From Rhodoferax sp. TH121 (lineage in GTDB: Bacteria; Pseudomonadota; Gammaproteobacteria; Burkholderiales; Burkholderiaceae_C): a stretch of DNA of 64,000 nucleotides. The stretch lies in the NCBI RefSeq assembly GCF_002251855.1, contig NZ_NOXW01000019.1, forward strand, positions 310,001 to 374,000. Direction: 5' to 3'. Shown here in pieces: positions 8,702 to 19,007 of this stretch. The notes under the pieces are model-generated. The model was not told the origin of the DNA, made no database searches, and saw only the letters and a program-made list of their open reading frames with translations. Each line of letters starts with the position of its first letter. The first letter of the stretch is position 1. The position numbers and the translations under genes were made by a program.

Positions 8702-8977
8702 ATGCGTGCACATGAACTCAAGCAGCCTATCGAGCCGCCAAACAAAGTTTCAATCGCCAGGGGGCTCTGCTCCCTAGTTGGGAGCCTGCCACCAGACATA
8801 AACACCGAGCGGGGCTGCCTAGAAGATGCATTTACGTTCCTCAACGAGGAGCCGCCAAACGTAAGCGCCGCATTGAATGAGTTGACGCGCGGCTACGCCC
8901 ACGCCTTCCGAGGCCTGCATCGCGAGACCAGACCGGAGGTCTGGCTCATTGCCGCCGCAGTCGAACTGCTCCGATAG
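8702..8977 (+). CDS. Hypothetical protein, 91 residues
   Basis: A small open frame in a lower-GC stretch unlike its neighbours. The product (MRAHELKQPIEPPNK to AAAVELLR) has no membrane segment and no domain I recognise. ATG 8702 is preceded by an AAGG-like site. It lies convergent to the gene at 9088-9441 with an attC-like palindrome between them, so it may be a captured gene. Moderate support only. Confidence 0.45.
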   Translation: MRAHELKQPIEPPNKVSIARGLCSLVGSLPPDINTERGCLEDAFTFLNEEPPNVSAALNELTRGYAHAFRGLHRETRPEVWLIAAAVELLR

Positions 8978-9006
8978 TACGGGTCTCCAAAAGGCTGGAA
9001 GCAGTC

Positions 9007-9091
9007 GTTCAACGTTGGCGCTGTACGGCGCGCAGCCCGCGCCGCGAAGCGGCAACCTGTGGCTGCGTGTCCGAGACGAGCAACCTGTTAT
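9007..9091 (-). other. attC-like palindromic recombination site (candidate)
   Basis: Read on the minus strand, the ~85 bases begin with ACATAAC, which overlaps the TAA stop of the 9088-9441 gene, contain a GCCGCTTCGCGGCGCGG core and end in GTTGAAC, which fits the GTTRRRY core site. The 5' boundary of the same gene carries GTTATGT (minus strand, 9455-9449), the exact complement of ACATAAC, as expected for a mobile gene cassette. Against it, the spacing between the outer and inner boxes is unusual and no integrase is visible. Confidence 0.35.
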
Positions 9092-9441
9092 GTTTTCTTG
9101 ACAAAACCATTGGCAATAACGTCAAGCTGACCGCACCCATTGAAGTTGAACTTGTAATGCTTGTACTCCTCAGTTTCGGCAATGCAGCCTTGTGAAACAT
9201 GTGCTGCAAGCCACAGGGAGTTCAAAATCTCATGGCTTCTATCGTAATGCTCGCCTTCAACAAAGGTCTCCGTCATTTGCCATTTGAACGCGATGACGTC
9301 TGAGAAAAAGACCTCAATGACTTCTTCGCGCCAATCCTTGAATCGAAGAATGAGGTCGCCTTCCTCCATTCCGATGTCTGGGTACTCAGCATCTGCGGTA
9401 GAAAAACCGGGGTCAAAGACCTTCGCTAATTCCATGCTCAT
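9088..9441 (-). CDS. Hypothetical acidic protein, possible gene-cassette cargo
   Basis: A 117-residue acidic soluble protein (MSMELAKVF to NGFVKKT) with convincing composition and aromatic-rich segments such as KDWREEVIEVFFSDVIAFKW. I do not recognise the family. There is no clear Shine-Dalgarno, and the start lies eight bases after a GTTATGT motif whose complement overlaps the stop codon, a layout typical of integron cassettes. Its lower GC contrasts with neighbouring operons and suggests acquisition. Confidence 0.65.
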   Translation of the reverse strand: MSMELAKVFDPGFSTADAEYPDIGMEEGDLILRFKDWREEVIEVFFSDVIAFKWQMTETFVEGEHYDRSHEILNSLWLAAHVSQGCIAETEEYKHYKFNFNGCGQLDVIANGFVKKT

Positions 9442-9961
9442 TTAGGAAACATAACGTAATGTATGCCGCAAAACCTGCGGGAAGTTCTGGAGGCTGCGGG
9501 ATAAACTGGGCACCAATTGCGCTGGAAAGCCTTTTGCAGGCTCAATTTCCGAAGTATTCATGTGCGTTTGTACAGGTATAAAAATTCCGACAAACCCCGC
9601 ACTCTGTAAGTAATGGAGTGAGCCAATAATTTCACGATTTTTACGCCTCGGAACCAGATTGAACATCCCCCAATCGGGTGTTTTTTGAACGTCGGCTTCC
9701 GCTGCGTTGCGGCTGTCCATCGTACCCGTCCGTTGATCCCTCTTCGAATGTCAGCTATCGGGCAATCAATCTGAGTTGCTGAAAGACCGCTTTGGGTCGC
9801 ATCCTGTCTTCCGGTTGGCATAGCTTCGTCACCCCATCTCCGTATTTCTACGGACCCCCACACGTAAGCCTACGAATACCCCGCAGCGCCTCCTTTTTCT
9901 AAAGTTCTCCCAACGGCAAACAAGTGTTCGCCGTCAATCCAAATCCCTTTAGGAGAACCGT
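9442..9961. other. Gene-poor region with promoter of the GlcG-family gene
   Basis: These 520 bases hold no gene I would defend. Short minus-strand frames (9442-9720, 9558-9863) have unconvincing products and overlap each other. The left part contains a small hairpin, CCGCA/TGCGG, near 9466-9480. The right part holds two regularly spaced dyads (9839-9874) and an AGGAGAA ribosome-binding site before 9962. Confidence 0.5.
9839..9874 (+). promoter_or_regulatory. Two stacked dyads, candidate activator sites
   Basis: The first dyad is TCCGTATTTCTACGGA (9839-9854), a perfect palindrome apart from its four central bases. The second is CGTAAGCCTACG (9863-9874). Both have the form CGTA-N4-TACG, and their centres are 22 bases apart, about two helical turns, so two dimers would sit on the same face. 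They lie about 90-115 bases before the GlcG-family gene. The likely binder is unknown; a NarL/FixJ-type regulator is plausible. Confidence 0.5.
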
Positions 9962-10459
9962 ATGAACAAGTCCCTGTCTACCCTCGCCATTGCTTCCATC
10001 GCCCTGTTGGCCGCTGCTGGCGCGCAAGCCGAAGGCGTGCGCACTGAACGCAATATGTCGCTGGAGCTGGCCAACCGCATTGCCACGGCCGCTGTAGCTT
10101 CCTGCCAAGACAAGGGCTACGCCGTGACCACCACGGTGGTGGACCGCGCGGGCACTGTGCGTGCCGTGATGCGTGCCGACAATGCTGGCCCCCACACCGT
10201 GGACGCCAGCCGCGCCAAGGCTTACACCTCGGCATCCGCCAAGAACACCACGCTGGCCATGATGGAAAACGCGCAGAAGAACCCCGCAGCGGCCACGCTG
10301 GTGTACCTGCCGGGCATGCTGCTGGTGGGTGGCGGTGTGCCGGTGAAGGTGGGCAATGAAGTGATTGGTGCCGTGGGCATTGGCGGTGCACCTGGCGGCC
10401 ACCTGGACGAGCAGTGCGCGGTGGCGGCCATTGCCACCGTGGCTGACCTGCTGAAGTAA
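9962..10459 (+). CDS. GlcG/HbpS-family (DUF336) exported protein
   Basis: 165 residues with a cleavable Sec signal peptide (MNKSLSTLAIASIALLAAAGAQA), so periplasmic. The mature part is a GlcG/HbpS fold recognised by LANRIATAAVASCQDKGY, TVVDRAGTVRAVMRADNAG and the glycine-rich VPVKVGNEVIGAVGIGGAPGG. Members bind haem or degradation intermediates and often accompany quinoprotein alcohol dehydrogenases, though none is visible here. AGGAGAA lies ten bases upstream. The ankyrin protein follows after nine bases and is probably cotranscribed. The tandem dyads upstream suggest tight control. Confidence 0.85.
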   Translation: MNKSLSTLAIASIALLAAAGAQAEGVRTERNMSLELANRIATAAVASCQDKGYAVTTTVVDRAGTVRAVMRADNAGPHTVDASRAKAYTSASAKNTTLAMMENAQKNPAAATLVYLPGMLLVGGGVPVKVGNEVIGAVGIGGAPGGHLDEQCAVAAIATVADLLK

Positions 10460-10468
10460 GGCATCGCC

Positions 10469-11152
10469 ATGCGCCAGCGTCTTTCTGCCATTGCCATCGC
10501 CTGGGCTCTGCTGGGGCTGGCCCCCGCCCAAGCGCAAATTGCGCCCAGCCCGGCGCAGGCCGCACAGTACACGGGCCTGCTGGGTGCCGCACACCGCGGT
10601 GATGTGGCCAAGCTGCGCACCCTGCTGGCGGCCAAGCCCAACCTGGAAGTGCGCGATGTGCAGCAGCGCACGCCGTTGCATGTGGCCACTTTTGCGGGCC
10701 AGCGCGAAGCGATTCGCCTTCTGGCGGCGGCCGGGGCCGACCTGAATGCCATGGAGTTTCAGCAGTACGACCCGGTGACGATTGCGGCGGTGGCCAATGA
10801 CGAAGAGACGCTGGCCCTGCTGCTACAGCTGGGCGCCAGTGCCAAGAACACCACGAGCCCTTACGAAGGCACGGCGCTGATAGCCGCCGCGCACCTGGGC
10901 CACGCAGGTGTGGTGCGCCAGCTCATTGCGGCCGGTGCGCCGCTGGACCATGTGAACAACCTGCACTGGACGGCGCTGATAGAGGCCGTGGTGTTGGGGG
11001 ATGGTGGTGCGCGCCACACCGATGTGGTGCGCCAGCTGCTGGCAGCCGGGGCCAACCCCAAGCTGACCGACCGCAGCGGCCACACGCCACTGCAACTGGC
11101 CCAGGCCCGGGGTTACCAGGCCATGGTGCAGCTGCTGCAGGCGCGGCCTTAG
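10469..11152 (+). CDS. Exported ankyrin-repeat protein
   Basis: 227 residues: a signal peptide (MRQRLSAIAIAWALLGLAPAQAQ) followed by ankyrin repeats, seen as GLLGAAHRGDVAKLRTLLA, TPLHVATFAGQREAIRLLAAAGA, EGTALIAAAHLGHAGVVRQLIAAGA and HTPLQLAQARGYQAMVQLL. It is probably periplasmic and acts through protein binding. Periplasmic ankyrin proteins are sometimes linked to catalase and oxidative-stress systems. Here the partner is probably the GlcG-family protein encoded nine bases upstream. The specific function is unknown. Confidence 0.85.
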   Translation: MRQRLSAIAIAWALLGLAPAQAQIAPSPAQAAQYTGLLGAAHRGDVAKLRTLLAAKPNLEVRDVQQRTPLHVATFAGQREAIRLLAAAGADLNAMEFQQYDPVTIAAVANDEETLALLLQLGASAKNTTSPYEGTALIAAAHLGHAGVVRQLIAAGAPLDHVNNLHWTALIEAVVLGDGGARHTDVVRQLLAAGANPKLTDRSGHTPLQLAQARGYQAMVQLLQARP

Positions 11153-11156
11153 GGCC

Positions 11157-11462
11157 TTAGTCTTGCGCCTTGGGCACCAAGGTGTAGGCCGGGTGCTGCC
11201 CCGTGAGCAGCAAAAACATGGCGAACATGGGGCCTTGCATGCAGCGCTCGTCGGTGGGGCTTTCCAGCGCCTGCCAGGTGCGGGACTGCAGGCCGCCGCG
11301 GCTGCCGGTTTGCAGCGAATAACCCATCAGCTCCGCTGCCTGGGCCTGGTTCAGCCCGGCCGCCACACGCGCGGCCTTGAGCTGCTCGCCCGTGGGAATG
11401 GGCATGGTGAGCGTGATGGGCGCTGGGAGCGGAACGGGTGTGGTGGCGGTGTCTGGCGTCAT
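11157..11462 (-). CDS. Small XRE-like helix-turn-helix protein
   Basis: 101 residues. A proline-rich start is followed by a helix-turn-helix-like segment, GEQLKAARVAAGLNQAQAAELMGY, and a conserved-looking C-terminal part (RTWQALESPTDERCMQGPMFAMFLLL). Its ATG overlaps the stop of xdhB by four bases, so it is translated from the xdh operon. The maturation factor gene xdhC often occupies this position, but this protein is not XdhC. It could be a regulator of the operon or a repurposed DNA-binding fold. Confidence 0.75.
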   Translation of the reverse strand: MTPDTATTPVPLPAPITLTMPIPTGEQLKAARVAAGLNQAQAAELMGYSLQTGSRGGLQSRTWQALESPTDERCMQGPMFAMFLLLTGQHPAYTLVPKAQD

Positions 11463-13833
11463 GTGCCGGACTGTAACGCGCGCAACACGTTTTCGGCCGT
11501 GGCCGGGGCGGTCAGGCGCACCAGCTTGCCGTCGCCGCGTGCCTGAGCCACCGCGTCACGCAGCGCCTCGTAGACGCTGATGGCCAGCATGAACGGCGGC
11601 TCGCCCACGGCCTTGCTGCCAAACACGTTGTCTTCGCGGTTGGGCTCGGGCCAGAGGTCCACCTTGAAGTGTTCTGGGATGTCGCCTGCAGTGGGAATCT
11701 TGTAGGTGCTGGGGGCGTGGGTACTGAGGTAACCCTTGTCGTTCCAAACCAACTGCTCAGTCGTCAGCCAGCCCATGCCTTGCACAAAGCCGCCTTCGAT
11801 CTGCCCCACGTCAATGGCCGGGTTGATGCTGCGGCCCACGTCGTGCAGGATGTCTACTTTGAGCACCTTGCTCTCGCCGGTCAGCGTGTCAATCACCACC
11901 TCGGTACACGCCGCGCCATACGCAAAGTAGTAGAAGGGGCGGCCAGTCAGCGTGGTCTTGTCGTAGTGGATTTTGGGCGTGCGGTAGAAGCCATCGCTCC
12001 ATAGCTGGATGCGGTTGGCGTAGGCCAGTTTCACCACCTCGTCAAAGCTGCGCGTGGCCACGGGTGAAAACACCTCGCCGCCCTTGAACTTGATGGCACC
12101 GGCGCCGCAGCCGTCCAGCCCGCACACAAACGCGGCCAGGTTGTCGCGCACATGGCGCGCGGCAAACTGGGCGGCGCGGCCGTTCAGGTCGGTGCCCGCG
12201 CTGGCGGCCGTGGCCGATGCGTTAGGCACCTTGCTGGTGTCGCTGGCGGTGCACAGCACGCGCGCAAACGGAATGCCCAGCTCGTCCGCCACGATCTGCG
12301 CCACCTTGGTGTGCAGGCCCTGGCCCATCTCGGTGCCGCCGTGGTTCACCTGCACGCTGCCGTCGGTGTACACATGCACCAGCGCGCCCGCCTGGTTGAA
12401 AAGCGTGGCGGTGAAGCTGATGCCGAACTTGACCGGTGTGATGGCAATGCCGCGCTTGAGCATGGGGCTGGTCGAATTCCATGCCGAAATGGCCTCTACG
12501 CGTCGCCGATACTGCGCGGACAGCTCCAGCTTTGATAGCAAAGGTTGGAGGATGTTGTCCTCCACCTTCATCTGGTAGTGGGTGGTGTCGCGCTTCTGAT
12601 CCGTGCCTGCAATGGCCTCGTCGCTGTAGAGGTTGCGCAGGCGCACGTCCAGCGGGTCCAGCTTCAGGGCGCGGGCAATGTCTCCCATGATGGTCTCAAT
12701 CAGGATGACGCCTTGCGGCCCGCCAAAGCCGCGAAAGGCGGTGTGGCTTTGTGTGTTGGTCTTGCAGCGGTAAGACGTAATGTCTACGTCCTGCAGGTAG
12801 TAGGCGTTGTCGCTGTGGAAGATGGCGCGGTCGGCCACGGGGCCGGACAGGTCGGCGCTGAAGCCGCAGTTCGCCGCCATCTGCAGTTGCAGCGCGGTGA
12901 GGCGGCCCGTGTCGTCAAAGCCCACGGTGTATTCGTAGGCAAAGGGGTGGCGCTTGCCGGTAACCATGAAGTCGTCGTCGCGGTCCATGCGCAGCTTCAC
13001 GGCCTGTTTGGTCTTTACCGCTGCCACGGCGGCCCACACGGCCAGGTGGCCGGCTTGCGTCTCTTTGCCGCCAAAGCCGCCACCCATGCGCCGGCATTCC
13101 ACCTTCACCGCGTGGTTGTCGATACCCAGCGCGTGGCTCACCCAGTGTTGCACTTCGCCGGGGTGCTGGGTGCTGCTGTAAATCCACCACTGGTTTTGCT
13201 CCAGCGGCATGGCGTAGGCAATCTGCCCTTCCAGGTAAAAGTGCTCCTGGCCACCCACCTCCAGCGTGCCGTGCAAGGAATACTGCGCGTTGGCAAGTGC
13301 GGTGGCGGCATCACCCCGGCGCACCGTCACCGGGGGCAGCACAAAACTCTTCGCCTCCAGCGCCTGCTGCACGGTCAGCACCGCAGGCAGGGCTTCGATG
13401 TGGAGCTTGACCTTGCGCGCGGCGTGGCGCGCTTGCATGGCGGTGTGCGCCACCACCACACCCACCACCTGGCCCACAAACTGCACCGTGTCCATGGCAA
13501 ACACGGGCTCGTCGCCCGCAAAGGCGGCCAGCATGGGGTCGCCGGGAATGTCTTCGCTCAGCACCACACTCACCACGCCGGGCATGGCGAGTGCGGCGCT
13601 GGCGTCCACACCCAGCAGCTTGCCGTGCGCCACGTTCGAGAGGATGGGCGCGGCGTGCAGGGTGCCGCGTACCTCGGGCAGGTCGTCGATGTAGTGCACG
13701 GCGCCAGCCACCTGGGCGACGGCGCTCTCGTGGAACTGGTTGACCCCTGCAGCAGGGCCGCGCGGGGTGGGGGCTGCCTCCAGCACGGTGGGCGACAGGC
13801 TGGGCAGGGCGGAAGCGGTGACGGACGCGGCGC

Positions 13834-13837
<4 letters not shown>
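11459..13837 (-). CDS. xdhB: Xanthine dehydrogenase, molybdopterin-binding subunit
   Basis: A 792-residue large subunit that oxidises hypoxanthine and xanthine to urate at a molybdenum cofactor. Family signatures include EHFYLEGQIAYAMP, RRMGGGFGGKETQ, FRGFGGPQG, GGTEMGQGLHTK and GSKAVGEPPFMLA near the C-terminus, which contains the catalytic glutamate. The start ATG overlaps the xdhA stop by four bases. A copy of the dispersed repeat (12487-12539) is translated as LLSKLELSAQYRRRVEAIS within a helical region, with little change in overall length. Together with xdhA it forms a heteromeric enzyme. Only the XRE-like gene follows it, and no xdhC is seen. Confidence 0.96.
12487..12539 (-). repeat. 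Dispersed repeat translated inside xdhB
   Basis: Reverse copy: AAATGGCCTCTACGC, TACTGCGCGGACAGCTCC, TTTGATAGC. It is read in frame in xdhB as LLSKLELSAQYRRRVEAIS, matching the LSxLxLxAQ...EA pattern of the xdhA copy. The sequence is eroded compared with intergenic copies, so this is either an old insertion or partly convergent. Confidence 0.55.
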
Positions 13838-15312
<1,475 letters not shown>

Positions 15313-15359
15313 GGAATGGGTTCCTCGTGCGGGAGGGTAATTCGGGAGGGGCAGGGCTC

Positions 15360-15379
15360 CCATACGCATTAGCATATGG
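15360..15379. promoter_or_regulatory. Candidate LysR operator between xdhA and its regulator
   Basis: CCATA at 15360-15364 and TATGG at 15375-15379 form an inverted repeat across ten bases, in the 86-base gap between the divergent xdhA and LysR genes. The location and dyad form suit a LysR-type regulator controlling both directions. There is no experimental or comparative support. Confidence 0.4.
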
Positions 15380-15398
15380 CACCAATTTACACGCCTGT

Positions 15399-16331
15399 AT
15401 GAGAGACCAATCCCTTTTCGACAAGATAGACCTTCATCTGATCAGGGTCCTTCATACCGTGTTAACTGAGCGCAGCGTTTCCAAAGCCGCCATCCGACTG
15501 GGCATGCACCAGCCGGCGGTAAGCGCATCGCTCAAACGCCTTCGCGACTTTGCCGGGGACCCACTTTTGGTGCGCTCCGGCTCTGGCATGGTGCCTACCG
15601 AAACGGCGCTGCGCATGCTCGAGCCCAGTGCCAGCATATTGCGTGCCGCCGAGATGTTGTTCTCGGATGCGCGCGGTTTTGAGCCCGCCACCGCGCGCAA
15701 TACCTTCCGCCTGGCTGCCAGCGACTACCTGGACCCGCTGTTCCTGCCCCGGCTGGTGGCGCAGATCAAGACCCAGGCCCCCGCGGCCGAAATTGAAATC
15801 CACCCCCTGTCGGGCGCCAGCGACTACCGCACCCTGCTGGCCCAGGGTGATATTGATGTGGTGATTGGCAATTGGCCGCAGCCGCCCGATGACCTGCACC
15901 TGGGCCGCCTGTTTGGCGACGAGGTGGTGTGCCTGGTGTCCAAAAAACACCCGGCTGTGCGCCGCGGCTGGGACCAGGCCTCGTGGCTGGAGGCCGAGCA
16001 TATCGCGCCCGGTGCCACTCACCCCGGCGCCAAGGGCGTGATCGACGAGCACTTGGGCAGCCTGGGCTTGCAGCGCCATATCGTGGCGCGCTGCCCGCAT
16101 TTCGGGCTGATTCCGGGCATGGTGGCATCAACCTTGCTGGTGCTCACCACCGGCAGGCAGTACTGCGAGCGGTTTGTGGACACACTGCCGGTCAAAATAC
16201 TGCCCTGCCCCGTGGAGTTCCCCCGCATGATGTATTACCAGCTCTGGCACGCCCGCACCCATACCAGCGCCTCCAACAAGTGGCTGCGCGAGCGCATCAA
16301 GTCGGTCGCGGCCGAACTCCGAAAAGAATAA
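15399..16331 (+). CDS. LysR-family regulator, probably of purine catabolism
   Basis: 310 residues from ATG 15399. The N-terminal winged helix-turn-helix is VSKAAIRLGMHQPAVSASLKRLRDF (about residues 30-55), followed by a periplasmic-binding-like effector domain. The open frame extends upstream, but family members begin at MRDQSLFDKIDLHLIRVL. It sits between xdhAB (divergent) and the nucleoside ABC transporter (downstream, 14-base gap), so it probably senses a purine or urate-type ligand and controls both. The effector is inferred from context. Confidence 0.88.
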   Translation: MRDQSLFDKIDLHLIRVLHTVLTERSVSKAAIRLGMHQPAVSASLKRLRDFAGDPLLVRSGSGMVPTETALRMLEPSASILRAAEMLFSDARGFEPATARNTFRLAASDYLDPLFLPRLVAQIKTQAPAAEIEIHPLSGASDYRTLLAQGDIDVVIGNWPQPPDDLHLGRLFGDEVVCLVSKKHPAVRRGWDQASWLEAEHIAPGATHPGAKGVIDEHLGSLGLQRHIVARCPHFGLIPGMVASTLLVLTTGRQYCERFVDTLPVKILPCPVEFPRMMYYQLWHARTHTSASNKWLRERIKSVAAELRKE

Positions 16332-16345
16332 GAGACACAGCACCC

Positions 16346-17923
16346 ATGGCCCCACCTGTACCAGACTCCCCGCCTTCCGCCGTTGCGCGCCTGCAGCTCA
16401 CCGGCATCACCAAAGCCTACCCCGGCGTGATTGCCAACAGCGAGGTGTCGCTCACCGTCATGCCCGGCCAGACCCACGCGGTGCTGGGCGAAAACGGCGC
16501 TGGCAAGTCCACGCTGATGAAGATCATTTACGGCTCCATCAAGCCTGATGCTGGTCAGGTGCTGTTCAACGGCAAGCCGGTCAATATCCGCAACCCCAAA
16601 GAGGCGCGCGCGCTGGGCATCAGCATGGTGTTCCAGCACTTCAACCTGTTTGACACCATCACCGTGGCGGAGAACGTGTGGCTGGGCCTGGACAAGGCGC
16701 AAAGTCTGGAGCAAGTGACGGCCAGCATCACCGCCAAGGCGGCCGAATACGGGCTGGACATCGACCCCAGCCGCCCGGTGCACACGCTCAGCGTGGGAGA
16801 GATGCAGCGCGTCGAAATCATCCGCGCGCTGCTGACCAATCCGCAGCTGTTGATCCTGGACGAGCCCACCTCGGTGCTGACACCGCAGGCAGTAGAGAAG
16901 CTGTTTGTGGTGCTGAAAAAGCTGGCCTCGCAGGGCTGCAGCATTCTCTACATCAGCCACAAGTTGCATGAGATTCGCGAGCTGTGCAATGCCTGCACCG
17001 TGCTGCGCGGCGGCAAGGTCACCGGCGTGTGCAACCCGGCCGAAGAATCCAACGCATCCCTCTCGCGCCTGATGATTGGTGCAGAGCCGCCGCAGCTGGA
17101 GCACCGCCCGCAGCAAGCAGGCTCGCCAGTGCTGACGGTGAGCCAGCTGAGCCTGGCCCGCGAGGACCAGTTTGGGGTGGACCTGGATGGCATCTCGCTC
17201 ACCGTGCACGGTGGCGAGGTGGTGGGCATTGCCGGTGTATCGGGCAATGGCCAGAAAGAGTTGCTCTATGCGCTGTCGGGCGAAGACTGCCGCGCGCCCA
17301 AGGGCAGTGTGCGCATGGGCCAGGCCGATGTGTCTGCCATGCACCCGGGCGGGCGGCGCAAGCTGGGTTTGCATTTCGTGCCCGAGGAACGCCTGGGCCG
17401 CGGCGCTGTGCCGACGCTGAGCTTGGCCCACAACCTGCTGCTCACACGCACCGAGTCCATCACCGCGCCCAAATTTGCGGGTGGGTGGATCAAGGTGCGC
17501 CAGCTGGAGGCCCATGCGGCCCGCATCATCAGCGCCTTCAACGTGAAGGCCAATGGCCCCACGGCGGCGGCGCGTTCGCTGTCGGGTGGCAATTTGCAGA
17601 AGTTCATCGTCGGCCGCGAGATTGACGCGGCGCCCAAGCTGTTTATCGTGTCCCAGCCTACCTGGGGCGTGGACGTGGGGGCGGCTGCGCAAATCCGTGG
17701 TGCCATCCTGGCATTGCGCGACGCGGGTTGTGCCGTGCTGGTGGTCAGCGAAGAGCTGGACGAATTGTTCGAGGTGAGCGACCGCCTGCACGTGATTGCG
17801 CGTGGCAAGTTGTCGCCCTCGGTGCCGGTGGGCGAGGCCACGGTGGAAAAGATTGGAGAGTGGATGAGTGGTTTATGGGAGGGCGCAACGCCCGCCGCCC
17901 GTGCGGAGGTGGCCCATGGCTAA
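16346..17923 (+). CDS. Nucleoside/purine ABC transporter, double ATPase subunit
   Basis: 525 residues with two fused ABC domains, as in the BMP/NupO-type nucleoside importers. Domain 1 has Walker A GENGAGKST, signature LSVGEMQRVEI and Walker B LLILDEPTSVL. Domain 2 has an altered Walker A (GVSGNGQKE), signature LSGGNLQKFIVGRE and the diverged SQPTWGVDVGA typical of this family, so one ATP site is probably weak. It overlaps the first permease gene by eight bases. With the two permeases and the BMP lipoprotein it forms a complete importer, embedded in purine-degradation genes. Confidence 0.93.
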   Translation: MAPPVPDSPPSAVARLQLTGITKAYPGVIANSEVSLTVMPGQTHAVLGENGAGKSTLMKIIYGSIKPDAGQVLFNGKPVNIRNPKEARALGISMVFQHFNLFDTITVAENVWLGLDKAQSLEQVTASITAKAAEYGLDIDPSRPVHTLSVGEMQRVEIIRALLTNPQLLILDEPTSVLTPQAVEKLFVVLKKLASQGCSILYISHKLHEIRELCNACTVLRGGKVTGVCNPAEESNASLSRLMIGAEPPQLEHRPQQAGSPVLTVSQLSLAREDQFGVDLDGISLTVHGGEVVGIAGVSGNGQKELLYALSGEDCRAPKGSVRMGQADVSAMHPGGRRKLGLHFVPEERLGRGAVPTLSLAHNLLLTRTESITAPKFAGGWIKVRQLEAHAARIISAFNVKANGPTAAARSLSGGNLQKFIVGREIDAAPKLFIVSQPTWGVDVGAAAQIRGAILALRDAGCAVLVVSEELDELFEVSDRLHVIARGKLSPSVPVGEATVEKIGEWMSGLWEGATPAARAEVAHG

Positions 17924-19007
17924 GTCGGGTTTGAAACTGGAGGCCCGGCCTCAGCCCTCCAAAGCCTGGAGTTATGGCTCGCCCTTGTTGGCCTTGGTGG
18001 TCACCGTCATCATCGGCGTGATTTTGTTTGCCGCGCTGGGCAAAGACCCGGTCAAGGGCTTGGGGGTGTTCTTCTGGGAACCCATCAAGAGTGGCTACGC
18101 GCTGGGCGAGCTGGTGGTCAAGGCCACGCCGCTGTTGCTCATTGCGTTGGGCTTGGCCGTGTGCTTCCGCTCCAATGTCTGGAACATTGGCGCTGAGGGC
18201 CAGTACATCATCGGCGCAGTGGCCGCCAGCGGTGTGGCGCTGTTGGCCGAGAAAACGACCGGCGGCTGGATGGTAGTGCCTGTCATCGTGGCGGGCATTG
18301 CCGGGGGCATGGTGTGGTCCGGGCTCACGGCTTTTCTGCGCGACAAGTTCAACGCCAATGAAATTCTGGTCAGCCTGATGCTGGTCTACGTGGCGGTGCA
18401 GGTGCTGGGTTACCTGGTCTATGGCCCCTGGAAAGACCCGCTGGGCTACAACTTCCCGCAGACCAAGACCTTTGAAGCCGCAACCCGCATTCCACGCCTG
18501 TTCCAGGGCTCGCGGGTCAGCATCGGTGTGATTTTTGCGCTGGTGGGCGTGGCGGGTATCTGGGTGTTCCTGTTCCGCACCCGAGCCGGGTTTGCCCAGC
18601 AGGTGGGGGGCTTGGCGCCTGCCGCGTCGCGCTATGCCGGTTTTTCGTCACGCCGCGCTTTGTGGACGGCGCTGCTGGTGTCCGGCGGCATGGCGGGCTT
18701 GGCTGGCGCGCTGGAGGTAGCCGGCCCCATTGGCCAGCTCACGCCCTATGTGCCTGCGGGCTATGGCTTTGCGGCCATCATCGTGGCCTATGTGGGGCGC
18801 CTGCACCCGGTGGGTATGGTGTTCTCGGCCTTGCTGATGAGCATGTTCTACATCGGTGGCGAGCTCGCGCAATCACGCCTGGGTCTGCCCAAGTCGCTCA
18901 CGGGCGTGTTCCAGGGCCTGCTGCTGTTCAGCCTGCTGGCCTGCGACACCTTGGTGAACTACCGCCTCAAGTGGGTCCAATCCGCCGCTGCTGGAGGTAA
19001 AAAATAA
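17916..19007 (+). CDS. ABC transporter permease (BPD_transp_2), subunit 1
   Basis: 363-residue inner-membrane permease with about nine hydrophobic segments. The EAA-like region contains NVWNIGAEGQYIIGA and DKFNANEILVSLML. The start at 17916 (MAKSGLKLEARPQPS) overlaps the ATPase gene by eight bases. The TAA stop overlaps the ATG of the second permease (TAATG), so it is tightly coupled. It forms a heterodimeric channel with subunit 2. Confidence 0.92.
   Translation: MAKSGLKLEARPQPSKAWSYGSPLLALVVTVIIGVILFAALGKDPVKGLGVFFWEPIKSGYALGELVVKATPLLLIALGLAVCFRSNVWNIGAEGQYIIGAVAASGVALLAEKTTGGWMVVPVIVAGIAGGMVWSGLTAFLRDKFNANEILVSLMLVYVAVQVLGYLVYGPWKDPLGYNFPQTKTFEAATRIPRLFQGSRVSIGVIFALVGVAGIWVFLFRTRAGFAQQVGGLAPAASRYAGFSSRRALWTALLVSGGMAGLAGALEVAGPIGQLTPYVPAGYGFAAIIVAYVGRLHPVGMVFSALLMSMFYIGGELAQSRLGLPKSLTGVFQGLLLFSLLACDTLVNYRLKWVQSAAAGGKK

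Noticed and set aside
9442-9720. Minus-strand frame of 92 residues upstream of the cassette-like gene
   Set aside because: No ribosome-binding site, no domain, and overlap with another equally poor frame (9558-9863). It might be a gene remnant but I cannot support it.
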